Positions 35,049 to 47,600 of a stretch of 64,000 bases of DNA are shown piece by piece. This stretch comes from Pleurodeles waltl. Taxonomy: Eukaryota; Chordata; Amphibia; Caudata; Salamandridae. The first letter of the stretch is position 1, and each line of letters opens with the position of its first letter. The stretch is taken from NCBI RefSeq assembly GCF_031143425.1, contig NC_090448.1:536008313-536072312 (forward strand), given 5' to 3'. Below the pieces are notes generated by a model. That model was not told where the DNA came from. It searched no databases and worked only from the letters and a program-made list of their open reading frames with translations. Position numbers and translations under genes: made by a program.

Positions 35049-36625
35049 TTGGCACAGCTGCATGGAGATGCAAACAAGCCTGTGGCTTATTTTTCGGCCA
35101 CACTTGATCCTGTAGCAGCAGCGCTGCCTGGTTGTTTAAAAGAAGACACTGTCTTCAGCGTCAGCATAGAGCGGTGCAAAAGCATTGTGATGGGACATCC
35201 ATTGAACATTTTTATCCCCCACTCAGAGGAGATTTTGTTAACATGTACAAAGACCAAATACTTGATAAGTGCCTGTTTAACCCATTATGAGCAAGTGACC
35301 CTTGCCTCTTCAAACGTGAATATCAAGGGATGTACAATTTTAAACCCTGATGCCTATTCCTGCAGAAAATGCACATGACTATGAAGATGAGGTTGCGCAT
35401 GACTGTCTCAATGTGACTGAATTGTGCACCAAACCAACACCAGATATTCAAGATGTTTCCTCAAACGAAAAAGACTATGGGGGTCATTAAGAGTCTCCAC
35501 CACCTGCCAAATTCTTCCCACCCTCAGACTGCCTGTGTGGCCTGAACCGCTCCGACCCTAACAGAACTTCACCGCAGGGCCAGCGGTCAGAAACAGTGTT
35601 TCTGCCTGCCGGCCCTGAGGTGAACAGGGCCTTAACATTGACGCCAGCTCCTAATAGAGCCGGCGCCAGTGCAGCGGGTGCAGCAGCACCCCTCGCGCAT
35701 TCCACTGCCTGGAATGCGGACAGTTGAATGCGCGATGAGGCTGTACATGGGGGCCCCTGCACTGCCCAGGCCAAATGCATGGACAGTGCAGGGGCCCCCA
35801 GGGGCACACCGAGTCTCCCATTCTACCAGCCTTTCCATCAAAGTGTGAACTGCCATGGAAAGGCTGGTGGATGGGGACTCCTAAGAGAATTAGAAACCAC
35901 CAGGACCGCCAGGCTACCGGCTTGCAGCAGCCTGGCGGTGTCGCTGGTCTGACCTTGGCGGCTCTGCCGCGGTCATAATGCGGCGGTCCCACCACCAGCC
36001 TTTTGGAGGTGGGACCGCCACTACGAGTCTGGCACTCCTGCGACCGCCAGACTCGTAATGACCACCTATGTCATGTTCGTTGTTGGCTCCTGTTAAGGGG
36101 TATTGATGGTACCCTGAAAGCAGGCTCTACAGTTTGCACAGTTTCAGGTGTGATAGAAGCCTCCTGGCTTCAAGAAGTCTTTCCATCCCAAGCAGCAGAA
36201 TTGTTGCTCTTACCAGAGCATTCTGTGTTTCTAGACAGCTTAAAGTGACACTTCTTACTGATAGTCAATATGGGTTTGGTGCTGTTCATGATTTCGGATA
36301 GTTATGATCCCAGAGAGCTTTTATGACCTCTTCTGGTGCCCCAATCCGAAACAGCGACATTTACCATTTGTTGAATGCATTACAGTTGCCAACAAAAATT
36401 GCAGTTGTGAAATGCCTAGCTGATAGGAAACCAGCTGATTATGTTACCCTGGGTAATACCTATGCAGGCGATGTCGCTAGGTATTGTGCTCTTAGTTGTA
36501 CCTCCTTCAATGGAGAGTGGAACAGTGATACACAGAATGAGACAAGCCAAAATATCTTGATCACTGCTGTTGACACATGGGAGAAAGTGAAAAGATTGCA
36601 GGAAAAAGTAACAGAGGAAGAATAG
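35049..36625 (+). pseudogene. ERV connection and RNase H remnants, split by MITE 3
   Basis: The connection part (35049-35378) has KPVAYFSATLDPVAAALPGC and a HYEQVTL block. RNase H resumes after the MITE at 36070: FVVGSC where an Asp is expected, GTLKAGSTVCTV, QAAELLLLPEHSVF, LLTDSQYGFGAVHDFG, then (36323 on) TSSGAPIRN and KCLADRKPADYV. The first catalytic Asp is replaced by Val, and stops lie near 36248 and 36299. This pattern is that of retroviral RNase H with its C-terminal helix. Confidence 0.82.
35479..36066 (+). mobile_element. Harbinger-type MITE 3 (588 bp) inside ERV RNase H
   Basis: Ends GGGGGTCATTAAGAGTCT and AGACTCGTAATGACCACC form the inverted repeat, with TAT at 35476-35478 and 36067-36069. 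The central near-perfect palindrome is at 35750-35799. Module order matches MITEs 1 and 2. Confidence 0.93.
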
Positions 36626-36723
36626 AAAAGATGGATTAGAGTAGGATGTGTCAAAAGGAATGAAGATGATGTTTGGGTTTCAAGTGATGGAACAGTAGTG
36701 TGGCCAAATAGCTTACTGTCCCG

Positions 36724-37823
36724 ATGGCAACATATTACCACGAACAGGCTCACACTGATAGAGACGCAATGGCCAGAACATTTAGACAAACATGGTTTAA
36801 TCCTAGATTTAGAGTGATTGCTGAAGCCACGTCCCTGATGTTTCATTTGTCAACATATGAATGTAGAGAAATGCACTGTTGTTATACTCACATAGGTAGG
36901 TCAGGAGGACCGTTTAACTGAATGCAGTTGGATTTTATTGAGCTTCCAGTGTGCAATGGACTGAGATATATCTTAGTTATTGTCTGTATTTTCTCACACT
37001 GGTTTGAGGCTTATCCTCACAGTAGCAAAACTATAACTTAAAGAGTTAATACCCAGATATGGATTCCCGACCTCTAGAATCAGACCGAGAAACCATTTGA
37101 ACAGTGAGGTCCTTAAAATGTAGTGTGTGGCATTACAAGTTAAGCAAAGATTGCATTGCAGTTATCGTCCAGAAGCTTCAGGTCTGGCAGAACAGATAAA
37201 TGGAACACTGAAGTCCCGACTGACGAAAGTATGTGCATCTACAACACTGAAATGGCCAGCAGCGTTGCCTCTTGTTTTGATGAGTATGCACGGCACACCT
37301 GACAGGAAAACAGAATTGTCACCACATGAAATCATCACGGGGTGCTACGAGATTGCCAGCAGTGCCTGCAAATGCGCTTATACACATTACAGATGACTTA
37401 GTTTTGGATTATTGCAAGGGACTAGCTGATGTGGTGCGTTCTTTGTCTCATGAGGTTGGAAAGGCTACTGTACAGCCACAGCAGGAACAGTGTCATGACA
37501 TATTTCCTGGTGATTGGGTCATGCTTAAGAAACATGTAAGGAAAACATGCTTGGAGCCATGTTGGAAAGGCCCTTACCAAGCGGTTCTTGTGACGACAAC
37601 AGCTATGAAGTGCGCTGGTCTCCCGAATTGGGTACATGCTAGCAAATCTTGCAAAGTTCCCGGTCGCCTTGATGAAACAGTGCCTGTTCCAGAAGGGTCA
37701 GATACAGTGAGTTTGAGGGATCAGGTTAGCCATTCTGTTGGGGCTGGACAAGTGGCTGTAGCACCAGCTTGGTCTGATGGGGTTCTGAACGAATCAACAA
37801 CAGTGACAACAGTCATGGTATAG
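36724..37823 (+). pseudogene. ERV integrase remnants
   Basis: The N-terminal zinc-binding region (36724-36920) keeps a His pair and a CC pair in altered form. The catalytic core has QLDFIELPVCNGLRYILVI (near 36930), then YRPEASGLAEQINGTLKSRL with the presumed catalytic Glu (near 37160), then WPAALPLVLMSM and LSPHEIITG. The C-terminal part has GDWVMLKKHVRK and LEPCWKGPYQAVLVTTTAM (near 37560), the GPY/F-type domain of gammaretrovirus-like integrases. Stops and frame changes occur near 36921, 37040, 37395 and after 37823. Confidence 0.85.
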
Positions 37824-38690
37824 AAGGGTTGAGGCAGAATCGGCTGACTCATGCAAGTTCGGATGCTGACAAAAGGATCAGTCATGCTAGATAAAAGAGT
37901 TGTACGAGAAGACAAATGGCCTAAAGAGAAAACTGTGCCTGCTGTATAAATGTCATCAGCTACTGCTGCAGAAGCTGTAGAGTTGAGTCAAAGTGATGCT
38001 GAGAATGAAGTAAACAGAAGGACAAAAAGAAAAAGAGTTCCAAGCAGAAAGTTCTCTGCACGCGAAAGGACATATAGGCCCTCATTTCAACAAGCTGAAA
38101 CCGCCGGGCGGCCGCACTCCCGCGGGTTCTATTTGGAGATCCCCGCTGGGCCGCAACACGGGAGCCGGCTCCAAATGGAGCCGGCGGTGTTGCGGCTGTG
38201 TGACGGGTGCAGTTGCAACCGTCGCGCTTTTCACAGTCTGCTATCCAGACAGTGAAAAGCTCCATGGGGCCGTGGCAGGAGGCCCCTGCACTGCCCATGC
38301 CAGGTTCATACTGCCATGAAAAGGCTGGCCGGAGGGGAACTCGTAATCCCCTGGGCAGCGCTGCCCTGGGGGATTACAACCGCCGGGACAAAAGTGGCGG
38401 GAAACCGCTGGTCCCGGCGGTGCGACCGCGGCCGAAGTTCGTAATGCCCAAGTTTGTACCGCCAGCCTGTTGGCGGTACAAACTCCAAAACAGCCCTGGC
38501 GGTCTTTGACCGCCAGGGTTGTAATGAGGGCCATAATTCTTCTGATGACTGAGAACAGGACTGTGCCTTTATTAGAGATATTTGAACATTTAGTAGTAGC
38601 TTTAGAAAATTAGCAAATAGAGAAACTTTCTATGAACTTTCTAGAAGATCAAAGGAACTTTGTAAATAATTGTGCTGTTGAAAGAGAATA
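37824..38690 (+). other. ERV 3' part after integrase, with MITE 4; no env recognised
   Basis: 37824-38076 encodes a basic stretch (RRTKRKRVPSRKFSARERTY at about 38004) that may be the end of pol. After MITE 4 only 155 bp (38536-38690) remain before the Harbinger insertion. No envelope signal peptide, furin site or membrane span is visible. Confidence 0.55.
38077..38532 (+). mobile_element. Harbinger-type MITE 4 (456 bp) inside ERV
   Basis: Ends GGCCCTCATTTCAAC and GTTGTAATGAGGGCC, with ATA on each side (38074-38076, 38533-38535). Its termini are closest to those of the autonomous Harbinger copies, while its middle shares the MITE modules (GTGACGGGTGCAGTTGCAAC, CAGACAGTGAAAAGC). One half of the central palindrome is lost. 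Confidence 0.93.
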
Positions 38691-39559
38691 GGACCCTCAT
38701 TACAACCCTGGCGGTCAGTGTTAAAGCGGTGGTAATACCGCCAACAGGCCGGCGGAAAAAAAATGGGATTACGACCATGGCGGAAACCGCCAACATAGAC
38801 AGCCACTTTAACACTTCGACCGCCACGGCGGTACAGACAAACAGCATGGCAGTCACTGCCAACAGTCAGGCAGAAGACAATGTACCGCCCACACTATTAT
38901 GACAGGCTAATCCATCCCCTTTTCCGGGGCGGATTCAACGTGAACAAAAACACGGCGGAAACAGGACTTGGAAGGGGAAACACTCACCTCTACACAACCC
39001 ACGAGGAACCAGGACGCCATGGAGCCTGAACTCCAAATACTCCCTGCAATTGTCTTCCTGCTCCTCTACCAGGAGCACGACCGACGGCGGCGACGACCAC
39101 GGTGAGTACTGCACCTACAACACAGGAGAGGGGGGAGGGCAAAGAGAGTGACAAACACACGCAACACCCCCACCCACTACAACACACACACCACTATATG
39201 CTGAAACATTACATTTACACCCCCCAAACCTCCCTGGAAAAACGCAATGACAAAAGGAAATGAGTTGAACAATTGTGATCATGTAAAATCCATTAATCAA
39301 AATTTTATATACACTATAAACAAATATGTACACCAAGAATTCAAGTCCAGGTACTGCACCAATATAGTCCGTGGTCCACTGGGCACAAAATGCACGGGCG
39401 AGGCCCACACAAGATTCCCTATCGAAACGGAGAGAACACTGCACGGGCATCAGATTGAAAAAAACAGGCACCTCAGGGGGAATGGAAGGGGGGCACCTTA
39501 GCCGCATGAGTGCACGACGCCAGCTCCACGAGGGGGCTCCATGCCCATTGATGTATCCT

Positions 39560-39850
39560 GGGGAGTGCAAAGCCACAGTCTCTCAAATCTCTCCAGTGGG
39601 TGGGTTGCCCACTGCTTTATTCTGGGGAGTGCAAAGCCACAGTCTCTCAAGTCTCTCCAGTGGGTGGGTTGCCCACTGTTTTATCCTGGGGAGTGCAAAG
39701 CCACAGTCTCTAAAGTCTCTCAAGTGGGTGGTTTGCCCACTGTTGCATCCTGGGGAGTGCAAAGCCACAGTCTCTCAAGTCTCTCAAGTGGGTGGTTTGC
39801 CCACTGCTTTTTCCTGGGGAGTGCAAAGCCACAGTCTCTCAAGTGGATAA
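39560..39850 (+). repeat. 64-bp tandem array, five units
   Basis: Units starting TGGGGAGTGCAAAGCCACAG lie at 39560, 39623, 39687, 39751 and 39815. The same family has only two units in copy 1 (about 4702-4812). Confidence 0.92.
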
Positions 39851-40040
39851 CATTCTCCACTGGTTCTGGAGGGGGCTTGGTGCCCAGAGTGCTTCATCCT
39901 GCCAAGGACTGAGGTAGAGGAAGTGATACTCCACTGCCAAGGACTGAGGTAGTGGAATTGATACTCCACTGGTTCTGGAGGGGGCTTTGTGCCCAGAGTG
40001 CTTCATCCTGCCAAGGACTGAGGTAGTGGATGTGATAATA
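39851..40040 (+). repeat. About 74-bp tandem array, two to three units
   Basis: Blocks CCACTGGTTCTGGAGGGGGC, GCCCAGAGTGCTTCATCC and TGCCAAGGACTGAGGTAG repeat, one unit being shortened. It is the inverted counterpart of the 74-bp array at 4521-4740. Confidence 0.85.
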
Positions 40041-40199
40041 CACTACGGTGGGGCAACATGGAAGCTGCCCAGGCCCCTGGAACTGACCACCAGCCTCGTA
40101 CGAATGACCACTGGGGATGGCAGCCATGTCTGCTGTGGTGCCACTGGCTCAGGATGTGGTGTGGCCGCTGGCGGTGCTGGCGGCGGGCTCAGTAGCGGC

Positions 40200-42954
40200 G
40201 GTGCTTGCGGCAGTCATTGGGCAGCGGTACCGGTGGTTGGCTCACTGACCTCGGTGCTGGCGGCGGTGTCATGAGCGGCGGTGCTGGTGAGGGGCTCACT
40301 GACCTCAGTGCTGGCGGCGGTGTCATAAGCGGCGGTGCTAGTGGCGGGCTCACTGACCTCGGTGCTGGTGGCGGTGTCAGGAGCGGTGGTGCTGGTGGCG
40401 GGCTCACTGACCGCGGTGCTGCTGAAGGGCACAGTGTCTGCGGTGCTGGTGAAGGGCTCAGTATCTTGGGTGCTGGCAGCGGTGCCCGTGGCGGCAGTGC
40501 ATGTGGCAGTGCCGGTCTTGTCCACCATGCAGGTTGGCGGCGACGTTGAATTGCCTTTCTTTTTCAGGCCCTTCCCCACCTTGGATGGTGGCGCAGCTGT
40601 CATGCCACTCCCAACTGTTGTCTTGGCTGAGCCCTTGGTGGCAGGTGTTTTGGCCTTCTCCCTCCAGGATGTGGGCAACTTCTTCTGTTTTGGAGGTGGG
40701 GGAATGTCCTTGGCCTCGCTCCTTGGGACACTGGCAACCCTGCTGCTTGGCGCACTCCAGAATCCGGTTACTGCTGGCACCACTGTGCCCGGTGATGTGG
40801 TGGCTGAGGTGCTGGGTTGGGACCTGGAAAGGTGGGCCCTGGGGGACGGAATGGGGGGGGGAGGTGAAGGGAAGAGGTCAAGGTTTGACAGGAAAAGTTT
40901 TTTAGACACACTGGGACGGGTAGATAGAGGGGGTTTGGGAGTGGAGGAAGAGGTAGTAGTTGTAGGAGGTGTACGTCTGCTGAGTTTGAGTGAAGGTGCA
41001 TGGGCTGGAGGCTGTCGTGAGGTGGATGGCTCTTGGGTGGGTGTGTGACTGCATTTGTGTACCTTGGGAGCAGGGCTCACAGATACACTGGTAGAGGACA
41101 CAGAGGATGTGTGAATGGTAGTGGGGGTGGTGATTGCATGTGAGCGGTGTGTGGTGATGGGCGTGATGGAGGTAGTGGCTGAAGATGTAGTGTATGCAGG
41201 TGTGAGTGGAGACCTGACAGGGAGGGAGGAGGGAGACGTGGAGGAGGGGGACACAGTGGAGGCAGTGGATGTTGGTATGTGTGCATGGGTATGATGCTTG
41301 TGTGAGTGCCTGTGGGATGTGTGGTGCTTATGTTTGCCAGAGCTACCCTTGTGTGTTGAGGTGTGTGCATGCTTATCTGATGGTGTGCTTGGGATAGGCT
41401 AAGGTACTGGGGATTGGGTCTGGGTGGAGGAAGTTGGAGGGGGGAGGTTGGACACAGGGACAATGGCTGCCATCAGTGCTGAGGCCAAAGTCTAAAATGC
41501 TTGCTGTTGGGCTGCCTGGCCAGAATGAATGCCCTCCAGGTATGCATTTGTCTGTTGCAACTGCCTCTCTACACCCTGGGTGCCATTCAGAATGGTAGAC
41601 TGCCCAACAGTGAGGGATCTCAGGAGGTCAATGGCCTCCTCAATGAGGGCAGCATGGCTTACTGGGGCAGGGCCTGAGGTGCCTGGGGCAAAGGAGATGC
41701 CCACCCTCCTGGGTGAGCGGCCACAGGGCATACGCTGAGGGGCTGCTGGGAGGGCGTGCTGGTAGGGGGGGTGGCGGCTGTACCTGTAGATGCGGGGGGC
41801 ACAGAGGAGCCCACCACCGCAAGGGAGCTCCCATCAGAGGAGGAGTTGGTGTCACTGGTCTCTGCTCCAGTCCCCGCCGTGGAGCTCCACTCGCCCTCTG
41901 GTGAATTCTGACTCTGTAGTCTCGCCCTCCAGTACCATGTGGGATGCAGCTCCCTCCTGCTCCGGTGGCACTGCTCCTCCGCCTGATGATGCTAATACAG
42001 ACAAGAACAGGGAGATCACAAAAAGGGGGGAACGAAAGTAGAAAGACATGTTCAGTACATGCAATACTGCTACCGTTGGCAGACACTACAGACACAGCAG
42101 CCCTTTGCACAACGCCATGCACTAAGAGTTCCCAATTCCTCACAGGGACATGGGGTACATGGCCTATGCCCGATTGCTGCACACATGGAATTCACAGGAG
42201 CCTGACTAGGTGTAGATGGCTCTTATTACTGGTGGGGTTGAGGTGCCTCTTAGCCTGCCTCACAAAGGGTCCTTGCCTACAAGGCTCACCGTAGCCTAGG
42301 GGAACCCACAGCCCACCTCCCCCACCCAGACACCTCCAATGCGCACAGAGTCAGATGGATGTGACTGTACTCACCCCCTTGTGGCTGCTGTGATGCCCTC
42401 AGGCGCCCATTCAACTCCAGATACGCCACCGCCAGGATCCAGAACATCAGGGGGGTCATGGTGTGACGGGCACCCCTCCCGCGTTGGGAGGCCATCCCCA
42501 GCTGGGCCTCTGCCGTCTTCTTGCTCCAGCGGCGAAAGTTCTCCCATCTTTTACGGCAGTGGGTGCTCCGTCTGTGGTGGACCCCCAAGGCCCGGACGTC
42601 CTTGGCGATGGCACGCCAAATATCTTTCTTCTGGTGGGCGCTGACCTACAGGAATAGTACAAGGGAAAAGGTACAACATAAACCGTCTGGACCGTCACAG
42701 TCATTGGCCCACGTTCCCACCCTTGCCCTGACGCACATACACTCACCGTTGGATCATGCACGCCTCACCATCCCCCCCATCTCCCATCCACACCATTCCA
42801 AACAGGCATTGCCCATACAGCATGCTCACAGTGTACTCACCTGTTTGTCTGGAGGACCGTAGAGTAGTGTGTACTGGGGGAGGACCACATCCTCTAGTTT
42901 ATCCAACTCCTCCGATGTGAAGGCAGGGGCCCTTTCCCCCGACACATGAGCCAT
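40200..42954 (-). pseudogene. Harbinger Myb/SANT-like accessory protein, copy 2
   Basis: Exon 1 is 42841-42954 (MAHVSGERAPAFTSEELDKL) and exon 2 is 42375-42645, without the stop found in copy 1 (THCRKRWENFRRWSKKTAEA). Exon 3 runs from 41991 with LTVGQSTILNGTQGVERQL and QQTNAYLEGIHSG (near 41580), then a Pro/Ser/Thr-rich tail to about 40200. The tail includes a run of 18-residue repeats around TSTAAYDTAASTEVSEP. Exon 3 has a stop at about 41850, another just after AAQQQAF (41492) and frame changes, so it is broken. The DNA-binding exons are intact. The gene lies wholly inside the transposase intron on the opposite strand. Confidence 0.82.
40205..40470 (-). repeat. Coding tandem repeat, 54-bp units, in the Myb-like gene tail
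   Basis: On the minus strand the 18-residue unit TEVSEPATSTAAYDTAAS and variants repeat at least three times, preceded by shorter degenerate units. The repeats are in frame with each other. Copy 1 has a different, less regular Thr/Ala/Cys-rich tail in the same place. Confidence 0.85.
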
Positions 42955-44699
42955 TGTCGCTTCCAGACTGAGGTCACAGCAGCACTTGCAGTGTAGGTAC
43001 TCTCCTGTTGAAGATCAGGTATCAAGTGAGTGAACAGAGAGAAAGTGGCGGTCACGTCCGCGGCGGTGCATACCGTCACCGCCGGCGTACATCGTCATTG
43101 GCTGCTGGGACCCATAGGGTCCAATGTTAACCAATGCAGGATTGCGCCGCGGTCTTCGACCGCCTACCGCGACGGTGTACAACGCCAGCGCAGTTACCTC
43201 ATATCCCCTTGTCCCACATTACAGGTCAGGCAGCCGCCATTTCAGGGGGCCACATGGCATTCATTTTAAATGCGTCACACATATCTAGGCCTTGCATACA
43301 CACTAAGACAGCCACATAGCGGATTGGCAAATGTGTGCAATAAAGTTGTTGTTTTAGTACCTTTAGTGTTGGCTGAACCTCTGATCGCTGTTCTCATCCA
43401 TACAGCGCGTCCGCTGGGGCAGGTGATGAGATGGCGGCATACTCAGGTGTGCAGACCGCTGGTGGACCTGTCGACAATGGAAGAGCGACATGTAATTGTC
43501 ACCTACAGACTTGATCGTGCTACAATCCAGGAACTGTGTGCCCAGTTGTAGCCAGACCTGATGTCAGCTATCCGCCATCCCACAGGGATACCCCCGCTAG
43601 TGCAGGTCCTGTCAGTACTCCATTTCCTGGGAAGTGGGTCTTTTCAAACTACAGTGGCCATAGCATCAGGGATGTCCCAGCCTATGTTCTCAAACGTGTT
43701 GTCCAGAGTGTTGTCTGAACTGCTGAAACACATGCACAGCTACATCGTTTTCCCTCAGGTGGAGGATTTGCCTACAGTGAAAGGTGACTTCTATGCCCTG
43801 GGACATATCCCCAACATCATAGGTGCCATTGATGGTACACATGTGGCCTTGGTATCCCCCCGCTGGAGTGAACAGGTGTACAGAAACCGGAAGAGCTACC
43901 ATTCTATGAATGTGCAGATGGTGTGTTTGGCAGACCAGTACATCTCCCATGTGAATGCCAAGTTTCCTGGCTCAGTGCATGATGCTTACATTCTGAGGAA
44001 TAGCAGCATCCCTTATGTGAGGGGGCAACTGCAGAGTGTGGCTATTAGGTGAGGACAAGGACCCTATACAGTGTGAATAGTTGCCTGGGGTTGTCTCTAA
44101 GGGTTAGTGTGTGTCTAACTGTTGTCCCTCGACATTTGCAGGTGATTCTGGATACCCCAACCTGTCATGGCTACTGACCCCAGTGCGGAATCCCAGGACA
44201 AGGGCAGAGGAACGCTACAATGAGGCACATGGGCGAACTAGGATGGTTATAGAGAGGACCTTCGGCCTCCTGAAGGCCAGGTTCCGGTGCCTCCATATGA
44301 CAGGTGGTTCCCTATTATACTAACCAAAGAAGGTGTGCCAGATCATCGTGGCCTGCTGTATGCTGCACAACTTGGCTTTGCGACAACAGGTGCCTTTTCT
44401 GCAGGAGGATGGTCCAGAAGGAGGTCTTGTGGCAGCTGTGGAGCATGTGGACAGTGAAGAAGAGGAGGCAGAAGAAGAGGACATAGACAACAGAAACACA
44501 GTGATACAGCAATAATACCAGTGAGATACAGGTAAGAAGACATCACTGCCTCCTACATCTGATAAAATTGTTTGACCTATCATCTGTCTGTCACATTCAC
44601 CCAGTGTATGGACCCTAATTTGTCACTTTCCCAGATTTGGGTCCCACTGTGTGACCCCTGCTATGTTACCTCATGGACTAGAGCTGTGTTGACAATACA

Positions 44700-47600
44700 A
44701 TGGACATTGAGGATAACATAGTACACCTGAGCTCTAGTGATTTAAGAAAGATAATACCGCCCTTCTCAAGTTTACCCTTCAACTTATCACTGTATTTCTC
44801 TAAGTCATTAGGCTGTTGCAACATGAGCATTGAGTAAATTGATCTTATTGTTATATTAGGTTTCTCAATTATATCCTCCAAAAGGGGAATATTTACAAAG
44901 CCATGTGCCCCCCCCAGCCTTTTTCCGTAAGAAATCTCTTATCTCTAAATATTTTTTTAAAATCTCTCCGCTCGAGTCCAAACTGCTCTAGAAGATCCTC
45001 AAATGCCTTCACTCCAAGCTCATCATAGAAATCTCCTAACCTTCGTATACCTAAGGAGATCCATTTTGCAGCATATTGATCTTTGAATATTACAGGCAGG
45101 GACAGGTTATTATTGATTAAAGTATAATAATTAAATCTGCCAAGCCCAGTCGTTTTCCGCCACGGCCGCCAACACCTATAGGCGGCCTCAAGTACCTTAA
45201 ATCGTACTTTCTTATAATACCCAGGTTCATGAAAAATCAGCAAACTTCCATTAGCTATTGGTCCTGTCAACAACTCGTAAATGTGTGGGCAATATTCTAT
45301 CCCCGTCTCGCCTTGTTTTTCCCCCAACAATGGGCGCATATACTGAAAAGCTGCTGCAAGCTGATATAAATTGAAGTTCGGAAGAGACCACCCTCCCTTT
45401 TCTCGAGGTAAAGACATAAATTTGTCTGCCCTTCTAGATTTACCATATGCCCATATTAATCTCATTACTAACCGGTCCATCTCTTTAAACCGAGTTAGAA
45501 AAACTCAGTGGTATAGCTCGAAAAATATACAGCAGCTTAGAGAGAAGGATCATTTTATCCATATTGCATCTTCCCATTATAGACATATGTAAATTGTTCC
45601 ATCTATTCAAATCCTGTTTTGCTTTAACAAATATCGGGTCCAAACTCAGATTAACAATTTCTCCTACCCTTGGGGTGATATCGATACTGAGATATAGTGC
45701 GGGATCTACCCTCCGAGTGTCCTGTGTACTCGCATGAATATTAACAAGCAATTCAGTTTTCACTTTATTTAGTAAATAGCCAGAGAATATTCCAAATTTA
45801 CTCGTCACCTCTTCTATTTCTATCAGTGATACATCTGGACTAGAAGTTGTAACAGCTATATAATCCGCATATGCCAGAACTTTTGTATCCCAGCCAAACC
45901 TGGAAACTGGCCGGATAGTAGAGTTCACTTTGAGCTGTCTAAGCAAAGGATCTATATAGATTTCAAATAGCAATGGAGAGCATGGGCACCCCTGTCGGGT
46001 ACCCTGTTCTATTCGAATATAGTCAGATTGTCCTCCCATCAACTGGATCCGCACCCCGGAGATCTATAGATGGCTTTTATTGCCAGGATACATTTTTTCC
46101 CCAAACCATATATTTCCAATACCTGCCACAGATAATTCCAATTCACCCTATTAAACGCCTTTTCAGCATCTAAAAGCACAACAGCCATAGGTTCTTCTGC
46201 GACCTCTGTAGCATCAAAAAGCGTAATGACCCTTCCGATATGTTCGGTGGTATCTCTCTCGGGAATAAACCCATGTTGATTTGATACTACTAATTTCTCA
46301 ATAACCATAGAAAGTCGAGCAGCAAAAAATTTTGAATACATTTTAACATCGAAATTAATCAATGTGATTGGTCGGTATGAGCCCGGGTTCTGTGGGGTCT
46401 TCCCTTTCTTCAAGAAAACCACTATATTAGCCAAATCCCAAGATGGGGGAGTTTTGCTGCCATTTTGCGCCTGAATAAATAATTCCATCATCAGAGGTGA
46501 CAGGAGTGTTTTGAAACACTTATAAAATTCAAGAGGTATTGCATCGGGACCAGTAGCTCTCCCCATGGAAAGATTGCTCATTGCCCTCTCTAATTCATCA
46601 CTGTTGATAACTTCCTCCAGAATCAAGTGATCTTCATCTGATAATTTACTGATATTACTAGAGTAAAAAAACTCCAACATTGCTGCTTCTACACTTAGCG
46701 ATGTAGAGCTATAGAGCTCAGTGTAATATCTTTGAAATACCTCCCTAATCCCATCAGTATCTACTATAATTCGTCCTTGTTGATCCCTGATTTCTCTGAT
46801 AACCCTGGTTGCTGCTTTGTGACGCGCTCTCACTGCGAGCAGGTGGCCAGACCTCTCCCTATATTCGTACCGTTCGCTATGATTAGCAAGATATTTTTCC
46901 ACAACTTTTCTTGCTGTCACTTCATTTATTGCTGCTTTTGCGATAACGATCTGCTCCAAAATATTATTTGTGTCTTCACCCCTCTCTATAGCGAAAATCA
47001 GCTGATTCTCTACCGCTCTAAGTTTGGTATATGCAACCTTCATCAACTCTTGGGCACATCTCTGTTTCCTAAGACTAAAACTCAATGTCTCCCACAGTAC
47101 TCCCGCCTTTAAGGCGTCCCAGACCACCTTGAGCGAGGCTTTCCCCCAGTTGAACTCTAAAAATTCCAATATCCAGTTCCTCATATAAGTGCAATTTTCG
47201 GGGTCCTTAAGAAGTCCCCTCTCAAAAGTCCATCGCCTCAACTTTTGCTCAAAGCCATCCAGGTCAAGATCCAATATTAATGGGTTATGATCTGACATAA
47301 ACTGCTGGTATAATTCCATACCAGCGCGCCCTAACAACTCAGGAGATGCTAAAAAATAATCTAATCAAGCCAACTTCACATGAGGGGATGAGTAGTATGT
47401 ATACCCAGGGTCTGTTGCACACAGCTTTCCCCAAGTGTCCACAAAACCTAACTCCTTCTGTAGCCCTACAATAGCTTTATATACCCGAGGCTTGCGACCT
47501 TGGTATAACTTAGATGTGACAACGAGCAAATCTTGCAGCCCATCCCAAGATCCATTGAAATTGAGATCCCCACAAAAGATATAGGGAGGGGGCCATCCTG

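Larger units (their letters stand above)
39019..44515 (+). pseudogene. Harbinger transposase copy 2, three exons, broken
   Basis: Exons are 39019-39101 (MEPELQILPAIVFLLLYQ then an Arg run, donor GGTGAGTA), 43406-44048 and 44142-44515. Motifs are IGAIDGTHVAL, PGSVHDAYILR and [19 protein letters not shown]. The acidic C-terminal tail is open to TAA at 44513-44515. Breaks are a TAG at 43549-43551 where copy 1 has GAG, a 2-bp shortening at the start of exon 2 that shifts the frame relative to copy 1, and an extra G at the exon 2 donor. Intron 1 is 4.3 kb and contains the minus-strand Myb-like gene. Exon 3 is better kept than in copy 1, where a stop and a frameshift occur. Confidence 0.86.
38691..44690 (+). 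mobile_element. PIF/Harbinger transposon, copy 2 (right end missing)
   Basis: The left terminus GGACCCTCATTACAACCC starts at 38691 next to ATA, and the first 125 bp mirror the right end of copy 1. Gene content and order equal copy 1 in inverted orientation. The expected right terminal repeat is not found; the sequence passes into a LINE near 44690. Confidence 0.9.

Noticed and set aside
40205..41048. Gly/Val-rich plus-strand open frames opposite the Myb-like tail
   Set aside because: They are shadows of the minus-strand 54-bp coding repeat.
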